Assembly: GCF_002160525.1 (NCBI RefSeq)
Contig: NZ_NFKT01000025.1
Span: forward strand, 1-64,000
From: Lachnoclostridium sp. An169
GTDB lineage: Bacteria > Bacillota > Clostridia > Lachnospirales > Lachnospiraceae
Direction of reading: 5' to 3'
DNA length: 64,000 nt
A program made the translations under genes and the position numbers. This document shows, one piece after another, positions 31,592 through 40,438 of this stretch (positions are counted from its first letter, which is position 1; every line of letters starts with the position of its first letter). A model generated the notes under the pieces. That model was not told the DNA's origin and ran no database searches. It saw only the letters and a program-made list of their open reading frames with translations.

Positions 31592-34384
31592 ATGGGAAAC
31601 CGTTATGAGATTGACTGGAAGAAATACGCGTCCCTCGCCCGTCAGGCGGCTGCAGAGGGAGCCGTGCTTCTGCGCAATGAATACACGGGCGGGAAGGGAA
31701 ACGGGAAACGGGCGCTTCCGCTGCATGCAGAAGAGCACATCGCCGTGTTCGGAAGAATCCAGTTCGACTATTACAAGAGCGGTACAGGATCGGGCGGTCT
31801 GGTGAATACGAAATATGTAGTGGGGATCCTGGACGCCCTGAAGGAAGAGAATCTGGTCATTGACAGTGAGGTGGAAGCGTATTACACGGAATGGCTTGCA
31901 TCTCATCCTTTTGATCAGGGAACCGGCTGGGCGCAGGAGCCCTGGAGTCAGGAGGAGGCGCCTCTTCCGGATGAACTTGTGAGAAATGCGGCGGAAAGGT
32001 CTGATGCCGCCGTGATCGTTATCGGCAGGACTGCCGGGGAGGACCGCGACGCGGCGGCTGAGAAGGGGAGCTATCTTCTGACAGATCAGGAGGAAGAGAT
32101 GCTCGCAAAGGTATGCGGGGCATTTGACCGGACCATCGTGCTGCTCAATGTGGGCAGTATTATCGATATGAACTGGGTGGAACAGTACAGGCCATCCGCT
32201 GTCCTCTATGTCTGGCAGGGCGGTATGGAAGGCGGACACGGCGCTGCGGACGTACTTATGGGACGGGTAAATCCCTGTGGAAAACTGCCGGATACGATTG
32301 CGCGCGACATCAGCGATTATCCGTCCACTGCGAATTTCGGTGGGGAGGATTCCAATATCTATGCGGAAGATATCTATGTGGGATACCGGTATTTTGAGAC
32401 GTTTGCAAAGGAAAAGACGGCATACCCCTTCGGATACGGGCTTTCCTATACGGATTTCTCGGTGGAGTGCGTGAAAGCGGAGCGTAAGAACACGGGAAGC
32501 GAAAAGGCGGAAACTGTCCTTACTGTGAAAGTGACGAATACGGGTGCGGTTCCGGGAAAAGAAGTGGTTCAGGTCTATGCAGGCGCTCCACAGGGCGTGC
32601 TCGGGAAACCTGCCCGTACTCTTGCCGCATTTGCCAAGACAGGAGAGCTTAAGTCCGGGGAGACGGAAGAGCTGCTTCTGACCGTGGCGGACCGCTCTCT
32701 TGCCTCCTATGACGATGCGGGACTGACCGGACACCGCGCCTGTTATGTCCTGGAGGCGGGAGACTATGAGTTCTATGTGGGAACAGATGTGAGAAGCGCG
32801 TCTCCGGCGGGCGGCTTTACACAGGAGGAAACAGTGGTGGCAAAGCAGTGCAGCGAGGCGGCAGCGCCGGAACATTCCTTTAAGCGTATGGCTCCGGAAG
32901 GATGCGGCAATACACTGGCTCCGGCAAAGACGGCTTCCATGAAAGACCATATGGCACAGGAGAATATTTCGGAAATTCCATATACCGGCAACCGGAGGTG
33001 GAAGCTGGCAGATGTGTACGACGGAAAGACAGATATGGATACATTCCTGGGGCAGCTCTCGGACAGCGACCTGTGTGCGCTGGTGAAAGGGGAGGGCATG
33101 TGTTCGCCCAAGGTTACACCGGGAACGGCAGCGGCGTTCGGCGGGCTGACAGAGAGTCTGAAGAATTTCGGTGTTCCCTGCGGCTGCTGTGCGGACGGAC
33201 CTTCCGGCATCCGTATGGACTGCGGGACAAAGGCATTCAGCATGCCGAACGGCGTCTGCCTTGCCTCTACCTTTAATGAGGAACTTCTGGAAGAACTCTA
33301 TGAGATGGAAGGCGCAGAACTCAGGAAGAACCGGATCGATACCCTCCTGGGACCGGGGATGAACATCCACAGGAATCCGCTGAATGGCAGAAACTTCGAA
33401 TACTTCTCCGAGGATCCCCTGCTCACCGGAAAGATGGCCGCAGCACAGCTCCGTGGGATGAACCGCTACGGAGTGACAGGAACAGTGAAGCATTTTGCCG
33501 GCAATAATCAGGAACATAACCGCAGAAAATATAATTCCATTATGTCGGAGCGCGCACTGCGGGAGATCTACCTGAAAGGCTTTGAAATCGCGGTAAAAGA
33601 AGGCGGCGCGTATTCCGTGATGACCACATACGGCGCGGTGAACGGCGTGTGGACGGCGTCAAACTACGATCTGGTTACGACCATTCTCCGGAAAGAATGG
33701 GGCTTTGACGGTATGGTCATGACCGACTGGTGGGCGGAGATGAACGACGAGGGAGAGGTTCCTTCCATACAGAATCTTGCCGCCATGGTGCGTGCGCAGA
33801 ATGATGTGTTCATGGTGGTTCCGGATACGGAGAATTATCCCTGCAATCTGGAAGAAAGCCTGAAAAACGGTTTGCTAAAGCGGGCTTCTCTGCAGAGATG
33901 TGCAGCTAATGTACTGAACATGCTGATGCGTTCTCCGGTGATGGAACGTTTCCTGGGCCGTATCAGTGAGGAAGAGAAGGAGGCTTTTGAGAAGCTGGAA
34001 AGCGAGGATCAGGTGGACTTTGATCTGGTTTACCACGATGTGGACGGAGAGCTGGTTCTGCCTGGCGGGGAGATCTGCACGGACAAAGGCTCTTCCGCGG
34101 TAATCGGTGTAAGACTTCTCCGCAGGGGAAAATATCATCTGTCCATGCGTGTGAAAGCCGACGCCGGAGAACTGGCTCAGATCCCGGTATCGGTATTCCT
34201 GGGAGGAAACCTTGCCGGCACAGTGACCATCAACGGAACCAACGGAGAATGGATTGAGACAGAAATGGATCTGGGCGTGGTGGTATTTCCCAACAATTAC
34301 ATCCGCCTTTATTTTGCCCAGAGCGGCATGGAGATCGAATCGCTGAAGATCTGGTGGGAAGAGATGAAGGGGCTGCAGGCTTAA
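31592..34384 (+). CDS. GH3 beta-glycosidase with permuted domain order
   Basis: 930 residues, cytoplasmic (no signal peptide). The usual GH3 order is inverted. The alpha/beta sandwich C-domain comes first (about 1-290: GRTAGEDRD, LNVGSIIDMNW, NPCGKLPDT, YPFGYGLSYTDF), then a fibronectin-III-like domain (about 290-410: GKEVVQVYAG). The TIM barrel follows at about 460-760 (CCADGPSGIR, LLGPGMNIHRNPLNGRNFEYFSEDP, KHFAGNNQE) with nucleophile Asp712 in GMVMTDWW. About 130 further residues form a beta-rich, CBM-like end. This order is known from some rumen GH3 enzymes. ATG 31592 follows TGGGAGGAG. It leads an operon with GH42 and YesL-like genes. Confidence 0.92.
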   Translation: MGNRYEIDWKKYASLARQAAAEGAVLLRNEYTGGKGNGKRALPLHAEEHIAVFGRIQFDYYKSGTGSGGLVNTKYVVGILDALKEENLVIDSEVEAYYTEWLASHPFDQGTGWAQEPWSQEEAPLPDELVRNAAERSDAAVIVIGRTAGEDRDAAAEKGSYLLTDQEEEMLAKVCGAFDRTIVLLNVGSIIDMNWVEQYRPSAVLYVWQGGMEGGHGAADVLMGRVNPCGKLPDTIARDISDYPSTANFGGEDSNIYAEDIYVGYRYFETFAKEKTAYPFGYGLSYTDFSVECVKAERKNTGSEKAETVLTVKVTNTGAVPGKEVVQVYAGAPQGVLGKPARTLAAFAKTGELKSGETEELLLTVADRSLASYDDAGLTGHRACYVLEAGDYEFYVGTDVRSASPAGGFTQEETVVAKQCSEAAAPEHSFKRMAPEGCGNTLAPAKTASMKDHMAQENISEIPYTGNRRWKLADVYDGKTDMDTFLGQLSDSDLCALVKGEGMCSPKVTPGTAAAFGGLTESLKNFGVPCGCCADGPSGIRMDCGTKAFSMPNGVCLASTFNEELLEELYEMEGAELRKNRIDTLLGPGMNIHRNPLNGRNFEYFSEDPLLTGKMAAAQLRGMNRYGVTGTVKHFAGNNQEHNRRKYNSIMSERALREIYLKGFEIAVKEGGAYSVMTTYGAVNGVWTASNYDLVTTILRKEWGFDGMVMTDWWAEMNDEGEVPSIQNLAAMVRAQNDVFMVVPDTENYPCNLEESLKNGLLKRASLQRCAANVLNMLMRSPVMERFLGRISEEEKEAFEKLESEDQVDFDLVYHDVDGELVLPGGEICTDKGSSAVIGVRLLRRGKYHLSMRVKADAGELAQIPVSVFLGGNLAGTVTINGTNGEWIETEMDLGVVVFPNNYIRLYFAQSGMEIESLKIWWEEMKGLQA

Positions 34385-34417
34385 AATGCACATTACAGAA
34401 ATGAGGAGGAAATATAT

Positions 34418-36463
34418 ATGAAGATCAGAAAATTACCGGAGAAGCTGCTCCACGGCGGCGACTACAATCCGGATCAGTGGTTGGACTGCCCGGAGGTCCT
34501 TGAGGAGGACATCCGGCTGATGAAAGAAGCACATGTTAATTGCGTAAGCCTGGGCATCTTTGCCTGGGGAAAACTGGAGCCTGAGGAGGGCAGATATGAA
34601 CTGGACTGGCTGGGCGGGATCATCGACCGGCTCTATGACAACGGGATCAGCACGATCCTGGCAACCCCCACCGGGGCGATGCCTCACTGGCTGCAGGAAA
34701 ATTACGAGGAAGTGCGCCAGGTGCTCTCTAACGGGATCAGAAAACTTCCGGGCGGACGGCATAATTTCTGCCCTTCTTCTCCGGTGATGAGAAAGAAGAT
34801 GCAGGGAATCGACCGTGCGCTGTCCAAAAAGTTCGGGAAACATCCGGGCGTGATTGCATGGCATCTCTCCAATGAGTATGCGGGCGGCGCGGGAGATAAC
34901 GGGGACGGAGCGTGCTACTGTCCGCTTTGCCAGGCGAATTTCCGGAAATGGCTCAAAGAGCGCTACCATACGCTTGACAACTTAAATCATGCATGGTGGA
35001 ACTCCTTCTGGAGTAATGACATTACCGACTGGGAGCAGATTCATGCGCCGTCCACAATCGGGGAATCCACTCTGGACGGGCTGAAACTGGACTGGAGACG
35101 GTTCGTCAGCGACCAGATTCTGGACTTCTGTAAAGAAGAAAGAGATGTGGTGCGGGAATTTTCCGACCGCCCGGTGGTGACAAACCTGATGGGGGCATTC
35201 TATCCGCTGGACTATTTCAAATGGGCAAAGGAACTGGATATCGTCTCGCTGGACAATTATCCGTTCTGGCATTACATGGAGGACGAGTCGCTCATGGCAT
35301 CCGCATCGTCCTTTGCACATACGCTGATGAGAAGCCTGAAGAAACAGCCGTACCTTCTGATGGAGAGCGTGCCGTCCGCCGTACAGTGGGGACCGAAAAA
35401 CACGCTGAAGCGTCCGGGCATGCATGCCCTTTCCTCTCTCCAGGCGATTGCCTGCGGCTCCGACAGCGTCCAGTATTTCCAGTGGCGCAAGGGCAGAGGC
35501 GGCAGCGAGAAGTACCACGGCGCTGTAGTGGATCACAAAAACGGCGGAAATACGAGAGTGTTCCGGGATGTGGCGGATCTGGGAGAACGTTTGGAGGACA
35601 TTGCCTCAAGAGTGCTCAGAACATGCAACCGCCCGAGAGCAGCCATCGTATTTGACTGGGAGAACAGGTGGGCTGTGGACGGAACGGCGGCGGTTACGAA
35701 TCCGTTTGACTATACGCACAGGTGGCAGAGATACTACCGGGCATTCTGGGATCTGGGAATGGATGTGGATATCATCAATATGGACGATCCGCTGGAAGGT
35801 TACTCGCTGATCGTTGCGCCTTATAACTACATGTACCGGGGAGATTATGCAGACCGTGTGAGAAAGTTCACCGCGGGGGGCGGCACTTATGTGACGACCT
35901 GCTGGAGCGGCGAGGTGGATGAGAGCAGTCTCTGCTTTACGGGAAAACATCCTCTTTCCGATGTGCTGGGAATCCGCACCGAGGAAATCGACGTTATGCC
36001 GGATTACGTACACAACCGGGTGATCTGCGGGGACAAAGCTTACGACATTCAGGATCTGTGCGCTCTGGTGCATGCGGAGGCGGCAGAGGTTCTCGGCACC
36101 TATGAGAAAGATTTCTATGCCGGATACCCGGCAGTGACCGTGAACCGTTACGGAGAGGGGAAGGCCTATTTCATCGCCTCGGCAAATGAGGAGCCGTTTT
36201 ACCGGGATTTCCTGAAGATGGTGGCAGAAGAGACAGGGACGGGATGCACACTGAAAGTGTCCGGGGAGCTGCCGAAAGGAGTGACAGTGAATGAGCGCCG
36301 GGGAGAAGAGGAAAATGACTCCCTCTGGTTTGTCCAGAATTTCAATGCGGGCGAGACGGCGGTTGTATTTGAGGATACATACCGGGATATTGAAACAGGA
36401 GAAGAAGTAAGCGGTGAGTGCGTGATGAAAGGATACCAGTGCCTGATCCTGAAAAAAATATAA
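34418..36463 (+). CDS. GH42 beta-galactosidase (YesZ-like)
   Basis: 681 residues, full length and cytoplasmic. The catalytic (beta/alpha)8 barrel starts LLHGGDYNPDQW; the acid/base is Glu153 (HLSNEYAG) and the nucleophile Glu316 (LLMESVPS). A Cys cluster (CYCPLCQANF) matches the metal-binding site of some GH42 enzymes. A trimerisation domain (about 385-600) and a beta domain follow. GAGGAGG precedes ATG 34418, 34 bases after the GH3 stop. It would release beta-galactose from short oligosaccharides; the closest functional analogue in context is B. subtilis YesZ, which acts with rhamnogalacturonan utilisation. Confidence 0.93.
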   Translation: MKIRKLPEKLLHGGDYNPDQWLDCPEVLEEDIRLMKEAHVNCVSLGIFAWGKLEPEEGRYELDWLGGIIDRLYDNGISTILATPTGAMPHWLQENYEEVRQVLSNGIRKLPGGRHNFCPSSPVMRKKMQGIDRALSKKFGKHPGVIAWHLSNEYAGGAGDNGDGACYCPLCQANFRKWLKERYHTLDNLNHAWWNSFWSNDITDWEQIHAPSTIGESTLDGLKLDWRRFVSDQILDFCKEERDVVREFSDRPVVTNLMGAFYPLDYFKWAKELDIVSLDNYPFWHYMEDESLMASASSFAHTLMRSLKKQPYLLMESVPSAVQWGPKNTLKRPGMHALSSLQAIACGSDSVQYFQWRKGRGGSEKYHGAVVDHKNGGNTRVFRDVADLGERLEDIASRVLRTCNRPRAAIVFDWENRWAVDGTAAVTNPFDYTHRWQRYYRAFWDLGMDVDIINMDDPLEGYSLIVAPYNYMYRGDYADRVRKFTAGGGTYVTTCWSGEVDESSLCFTGKHPLSDVLGIRTEEIDVMPDYVHNRVICGDKAYDIQDLCALVHAEAAEVLGTYEKDFYAGYPAVTVNRYGEGKAYFIASANEEPFYRDFLKMVAEETGTGCTLKVSGELPKGVTVNERRGEEENDSLWFVQNFNAGETAVVFEDTYRDIETGEEVSGECVMKGYQCLILKKI

Positions 36464-36579
36464 AAATGTCGTTTTCAGGATAAAAGAGAACGGATTTCCG
36501 AAATACAAGGTCGGCGGAATGTGGCAGTATTAATTCAGGATAACTTGTTGGAACAGGTAAAACAGGAGATGAGGAGATA

Positions 36580-37215
36580 ATGCAGAGCATAAAACTGAGT
36601 GCGGTCGTTAATAAGATAATGGATCTGGTGTTCCTGACCATATACTGGCTGGTGTGCTGTATTCCGGTATTCACGATCGGCGCGGCCACTACAGCATTAT
36701 ATTATACGATGCAGAAAGTAATCAAAAATGACCGTGGATATGCGGCGGGCGAGTACTGGAGCGCGTTCAAATCGAATTTTAAAGTTTCCACGCTGTGCTG
36801 GCTGATTCATCTGGCGTTGGGATTCCTGTTTGCGGATGAATGCTATATCTGCTATCAGATGTGGGCGGATGGAGATCCGGTCGGATGGCTGTGGCTTTTG
36901 TTTGCCCTGCTTGAGGCGATTAATGTTATGATGGCGCTGTTTACATTTCCGTATATTGCGCGGTTTGATGACCGGGTAGGACGCACGATGAAGAATTCGC
37001 TGTTCATCATGCTCCTTAATCTGCCGAAAGCTGTGCTTCAGCTTCTGCTGATCGCAATGTTTGTATATTGTATTTACCGCTTTGTGCCCGTCATTCTGGT
37101 GGCTCCGGCAGCGTATATGCTGCTCTCCACATATCTGTTGGAGAAGACTTTCCGGAAATATATGTCCAAAGAAGATCTGGCTGCGGAGCAGGAGAGAAAC
37201 GCCGCGGTACAGTAG
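36580..37215 (+). CDS. DUF624 (YesL) family membrane protein
   Basis: 211 residues with five or six membrane helices: about 22-42, 75-98, 105-128, 155-175 and 178-198. The start VNKIMDLVFLTIYWLVCCIPVFTIGAATTALYY, cited in parts as YWLVCCIPVFTIG and ATTALYY, is the signature of DUF624. YesL-family proteins accompany sugar importers and glycosidases in Firmicutes; their role is unknown. ATG 36580 follows GATGAGGAG. It is the third gene of the GH3-GH42 operon and is followed by a bidirectional terminator. Confidence 0.9.
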   Translation: MQSIKLSAVVNKIMDLVFLTIYWLVCCIPVFTIGAATTALYYTMQKVIKNDRGYAAGEYWSAFKSNFKVSTLCWLIHLALGFLFADECYICYQMWADGDPVGWLWLLFALLEAINVMMALFTFPYIARFDDRVGRTMKNSLFIMLLNLPKAVLQLLLIAMFVYCIYRFVPVILVAPAAYMLLSTYLLEKTFRKYMSKEDLAAEQERNAAVQ

Positions 37216-37254
37216 TGTAATATCGTGAAAGATAACAAAAAAAAGATAACAGAA

Positions 37255-37310
37255 AAAAGGAGAAGGCTTTTATCCCTACAGTATAGTAAGGATTGAAGCC
37301 TTCTCCTTTT
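37255..37310. terminator. Bidirectional intrinsic terminator
   Basis: A 15-bp perfect stem (AAAAGGAGAAGGCTT at 37255-37269 with its complement at 37296-37310) has A-rich and T-rich flanks, so it can terminate the plus-strand YesL operon and the convergent minus-strand rhamnosidase gene. The loop contains a smaller ATCC/GGAT pairing. Confidence 0.85.
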
Positions 37311-37367
37311 ACTGATCCGTTTTCCCAATCCGTTTTCTGAATCGGGGCAGGCGGGGGAGCTGCCTTG

Positions 37368-40148
37368 TTACAGCTCCCGCAGTGCGCGGTCCAGTTCCCG
37401 GATGCTTTCTTCGCTGATGTGCGTGTCAAGTTTCTCATTGATCTGACGGAGCGTGTAAGAAATAAACTGTTTTGGCAGGGACTCTGCGCCGGGAATGATA
37501 CGCTCTAATACTTCTCTTGATTCCGGATCGGACAGCAGTTCCTGAACAGACATATCCGCATGGTAGATTTTCTTCAGCGGACGGTCCGTTTCATAGGAAA
37601 CTGTATATTTTCCAGGTCCCAGAATACATATATGATCTTTTACATTGTCGAATACGGGGTTCCCGCCTTCTGTAAAGAGGCTTTCCGGCGCATGCGGAAG
37701 GGTCAGATATCCCTCGCATCCAAATGGGATCTCAGCTCCGATCTCCACATGATTTTTATCCGGGATTTTCCAGGATACCGTGTATTTTCCCGCCGGGGAG
37801 TTGTACTCTGCGGAAGCTTCACGGAGATGCCATTCCGGAAGCGGAGCCAGAAGGGCTCTGCGGCAGCCCGGCACATCCGGATCGAAATCCAGTCCGGCGG
37901 CATGGCGGAATACCCACTCCAGAACGGAACCATATGCGTAATGGTTCAGGCTGTTCATTCCGGTGCTCGAGATGGAACCGTCGTCCAGGACGCTGTTCCA
38001 ACGCTCCCATACTGTAGTGGCGCCAAGAAGAATCTCGTGGAGCCATCCGGGTGTCTCTTCATTCAGGAGCAGTTTGTATGCCAGATCGGAAAACCCGTTT
38101 TCGGTCAGGATGTTTCCGAGAAGAGGAGTTCCAACAAATCCGGTTTTCAGCTTATCTCCGGAGTCAAGGAAGAGTTTCCGCAGATTTTTGCGGATCTTTT
38201 CTTCATCGTTTGACAGGTGGTATTTCAGTGTAAGAAGATGCGCGGTCTGGGTATTGACGCAGCATCTGCCCAGGGGACTGTAATATTCCTGCTTTACGGC
38301 ATCGAACTGCTCAGCGGAAAGCTTCCTGTATGTTTTCTCATCTTCTGTTTTCCCAAGAACGGCAGCGGCGTTTGCGACAAGCCCTGCACTGGCTGCATAG
38401 TAGATATTGGCGATGAATCCTTCATCCGTGCCGCCAAGGACGGAATCTTCCTTCCCGTTCGGGTTATCCAACGCAAGCCAGTCGCCGTAATGGAAAACGT
38501 TCCGCCATCCGTGGTTTTCGCCGTCCACGGTGCCGATAAAGTCAACCCAGGATTTCATGCTTTCATACTGATCTTTAAGGATGGAGACATCTCCATAGAA
38601 CTCATAGAGAGTCCATGGAATGATACACGCCGCATCTCCCCACACGGAAGCTGTTGTCTCCACGGAAAAGCTCGGCACAACATCAGGCACCCTGCCGCCG
38701 CGCACGGCCTGTTCCAGCTTCATATCATACAGGTATTTTGCATAGAAGGCATAAGTGTCTGCCAGATAGGTGGCCGTGGGAACAAACACCTGTGTATCTG
38801 CTGTCCAGCCCATGCGCTCGTCTCTCTGCGGACAGTCTGTCGGCACATCTACAAAGTTCCCCTTCATTCCCCAGCGGACATTGGAGATCAGACGGTTTAC
38901 CAGGTCGTGGCCGGTTGTCACGTTCCCCTTCATTTCCACATCGCTGTACAGGGCAAGTCCGGTGAAGTCTTCTTTTCTCAGATCCGTGATTCCTTCGATC
39001 TTTACATAACGGTATCCGTAGAATGTAAAATGCGGTTTCAGGACAGTATCCCTGCCGTCTGTGACAAAATAATATTCCGATTTTGCTGACCGGAGATTTT
39101 CGTTGTAGAAATTTCCGCCCTGCAGGATCTCTCCTGTCTGGATATGGATGAGCGTACCTTCCGGCTCATGGACATTCAGGGTGAAGATTCCGGTAAATTC
39201 CTGTCCCATATCGAGGACGGTTTCTCCTGCCGGTGTGTGGACCAGCTCTTTCGGCTCCATGTGTTCGTGTACGGTAACCGGAAGGCTCATCCGGTCGGTC
39301 AGCGTCCCTTTTGGTGCGTCGCAGAGAAGAGCGCTCTCCGGCGGAAGTTCCGGAATCGTGTCATCCCGGTGCTCGCCGTCATAAATGTTGGAGAAAGTGA
39401 TCGTGCTCCGCCGTACCGCCCAGCTTTCATCAGTCCCGATTACCTGCTCTGTTCCGTCTTCATAAAGAATGCGGAGTTCTGCGATGAGCTTCCATTCATT
39501 TCCGTAAAATCCTCCTTTTCCTGCGGCGTCAAACCCGAATCTTCCCTTGTACCAGCCGTTCCCGAGAAGTATGCTGAGTTTTCCGGAGCTTTTCAGTTCC
39601 TTTGTTACATCATACGTCTGGTACTGTACCCATTCGTTGTAGTCGCTGCAGTAGGGAGTCAGATATTCATTGCCGATCCGCTTTCCATTATAGAAGGCTT
39701 CATAGAGTCCCAGACCGCATATGTAGAATCTTGCCCGGGCAACGGTTTTCTCAGGGCTGATTTCCTTCTCAAAAAAGGGATGACGCGGTTCGGTATTATC
39801 ACAGGTGATCCATTTCGCGTCCCAGGCCTCGTCTCTTTTGCCTGTTTCAAACCACTGAACCGGGCTTTCTGCCTCCTCGCCTGCGTCTGTGCGCACTGTG
39901 ACAGTCCACCAGTAGCGGGTGCGGGGATACAGAGGAATATGGACACTGGTTCCGAGGCTGTCCGCACGGTCATCAAATCCGGTATCTGCCAGTATGTTTT
40001 CCATGGCGCTGTCCAGAGCCACCCTGATTCTGGCTGAAACCTGTTCCCGTCCTTCCGCTTCTGCGGTTTTCCATGTAAATACCGTTCGCTCCATACGGAA
40101 TCCGAGGGGATTCTTAAGATGATTGACTTTCAGATCATAGAGTTTCAT
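37368..40148 (-). CDS. GH78 alpha-L-rhamnosidase
   Basis: 926 residues, no signal peptide. N-terminal beta domains (1-150, with the lectin-like region GLGYEAFYNGKRIG-type GLGLYEAFYNG and LLGNGWYKGRFGF) lead to the (alpha/alpha)6 barrel (about 420-770). The general acid is Glu444 in DCPQRDERMGW, followed by TADTQVFVPTATYLADTYAF. A C-terminal beta domain ends near 850. A further helical tail of about 60 residues (VQELLSDPESREVLERI...) is not part of the catalytic fold. It hydrolyses terminal alpha-L-rhamnose. AGAGGTG precedes the ATG. It is the only minus-strand gene of the locus and is divergent from the importer. Confidence 0.94.
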   Translation of the reverse strand: MKLYDLKVNHLKNPLGFRMERTVFTWKTAEAEGREQVSARIRVALDSAMENILADTGFDDRADSLGTSVHIPLYPRTRYWWTVTVRTDAGEEAESPVQWFETGKRDEAWDAKWITCDNTEPRHPFFEKEISPEKTVARARFYICGLGLYEAFYNGKRIGNEYLTPYCSDYNEWVQYQTYDVTKELKSSGKLSILLGNGWYKGRFGFDAAGKGGFYGNEWKLIAELRILYEDGTEQVIGTDESWAVRRSTITFSNIYDGEHRDDTIPELPPESALLCDAPKGTLTDRMSLPVTVHEHMEPKELVHTPAGETVLDMGQEFTGIFTLNVHEPEGTLIHIQTGEILQGGNFYNENLRSAKSEYYFVTDGRDTVLKPHFTFYGYRYVKIEGITDLRKEDFTGLALYSDVEMKGNVTTGHDLVNRLISNVRWGMKGNFVDVPTDCPQRDERMGWTADTQVFVPTATYLADTYAFYAKYLYDMKLEQAVRGGRVPDVVPSFSVETTASVWGDAACIIPWTLYEFYGDVSILKDQYESMKSWVDFIGTVDGENHGWRNVFHYGDWLALDNPNGKEDSVLGGTDEGFIANIYYAASAGLVANAAAVLGKTEDEKTYRKLSAEQFDAVKQEYYSPLGRCCVNTQTAHLLTLKYHLSNDEEKIRKNLRKLFLDSGDKLKTGFVGTPLLGNILTENGFSDLAYKLLLNEETPGWLHEILLGATTVWERWNSVLDDGSISSTGMNSLNHYAYGSVLEWVFRHAAGLDFDPDVPGCRRALLAPLPEWHLREASAEYNSPAGKYTVSWKIPDKNHVEIGAEIPFGCEGYLTLPHAPESLFTEGGNPVFDNVKDHICILGPGKYTVSYETDRPLKKIYHADMSVQELLSDPESREVLERIIPGAESLPKQFISYTLRQINEKLDTHISEESIRELDRALREL

Positions 40149-40163
40149 GCTGCACCTCTTTCC

Positions 40164-40180
40164 GGAACGCCGGGCGTTCC
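40164..40180. promoter_or_regulatory. 17-bp perfect inverted repeat before the rhamnosidase
   Basis: GGAACGCC, one base, GGCGTTCC, lying a few bases upstream of the rhamnosidase ribosome-binding site. It could be an operator in the divergent control region or a 5' UTR hairpin that limits translation. Confidence 0.5.
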
Positions 40181-40438
40181 ATGTTAAAATAATAAAGCTG
40201 TAATAAAGTATAATTTATTTCTCATAATCAGGACAGGTCTTATTTTGGTTTTACTGTATTCGGATTCGTTTTTTTGCATATCGGCATGGATCGGTTTTCC
40301 GTTAAAGATGTCGGAATCGGGCAAAAGCGAATCGGATTTCGCAGAGATTTTCCCGGAGAATTGTGGCACAATAAGTATCAGAAAAAGGAACAACACCCGA
40401 AAGGGAAGAAGGAAACAAAAAAGGGAGGCAATGTACAC

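Noticed and set aside
31445-33517. 690-codon open frame on the minus strand
   Set aside because: It is antisense to the GH3 gene, with low-complexity shadow residues and no ribosome site; long antisense frames are common over GC-skewed codons.
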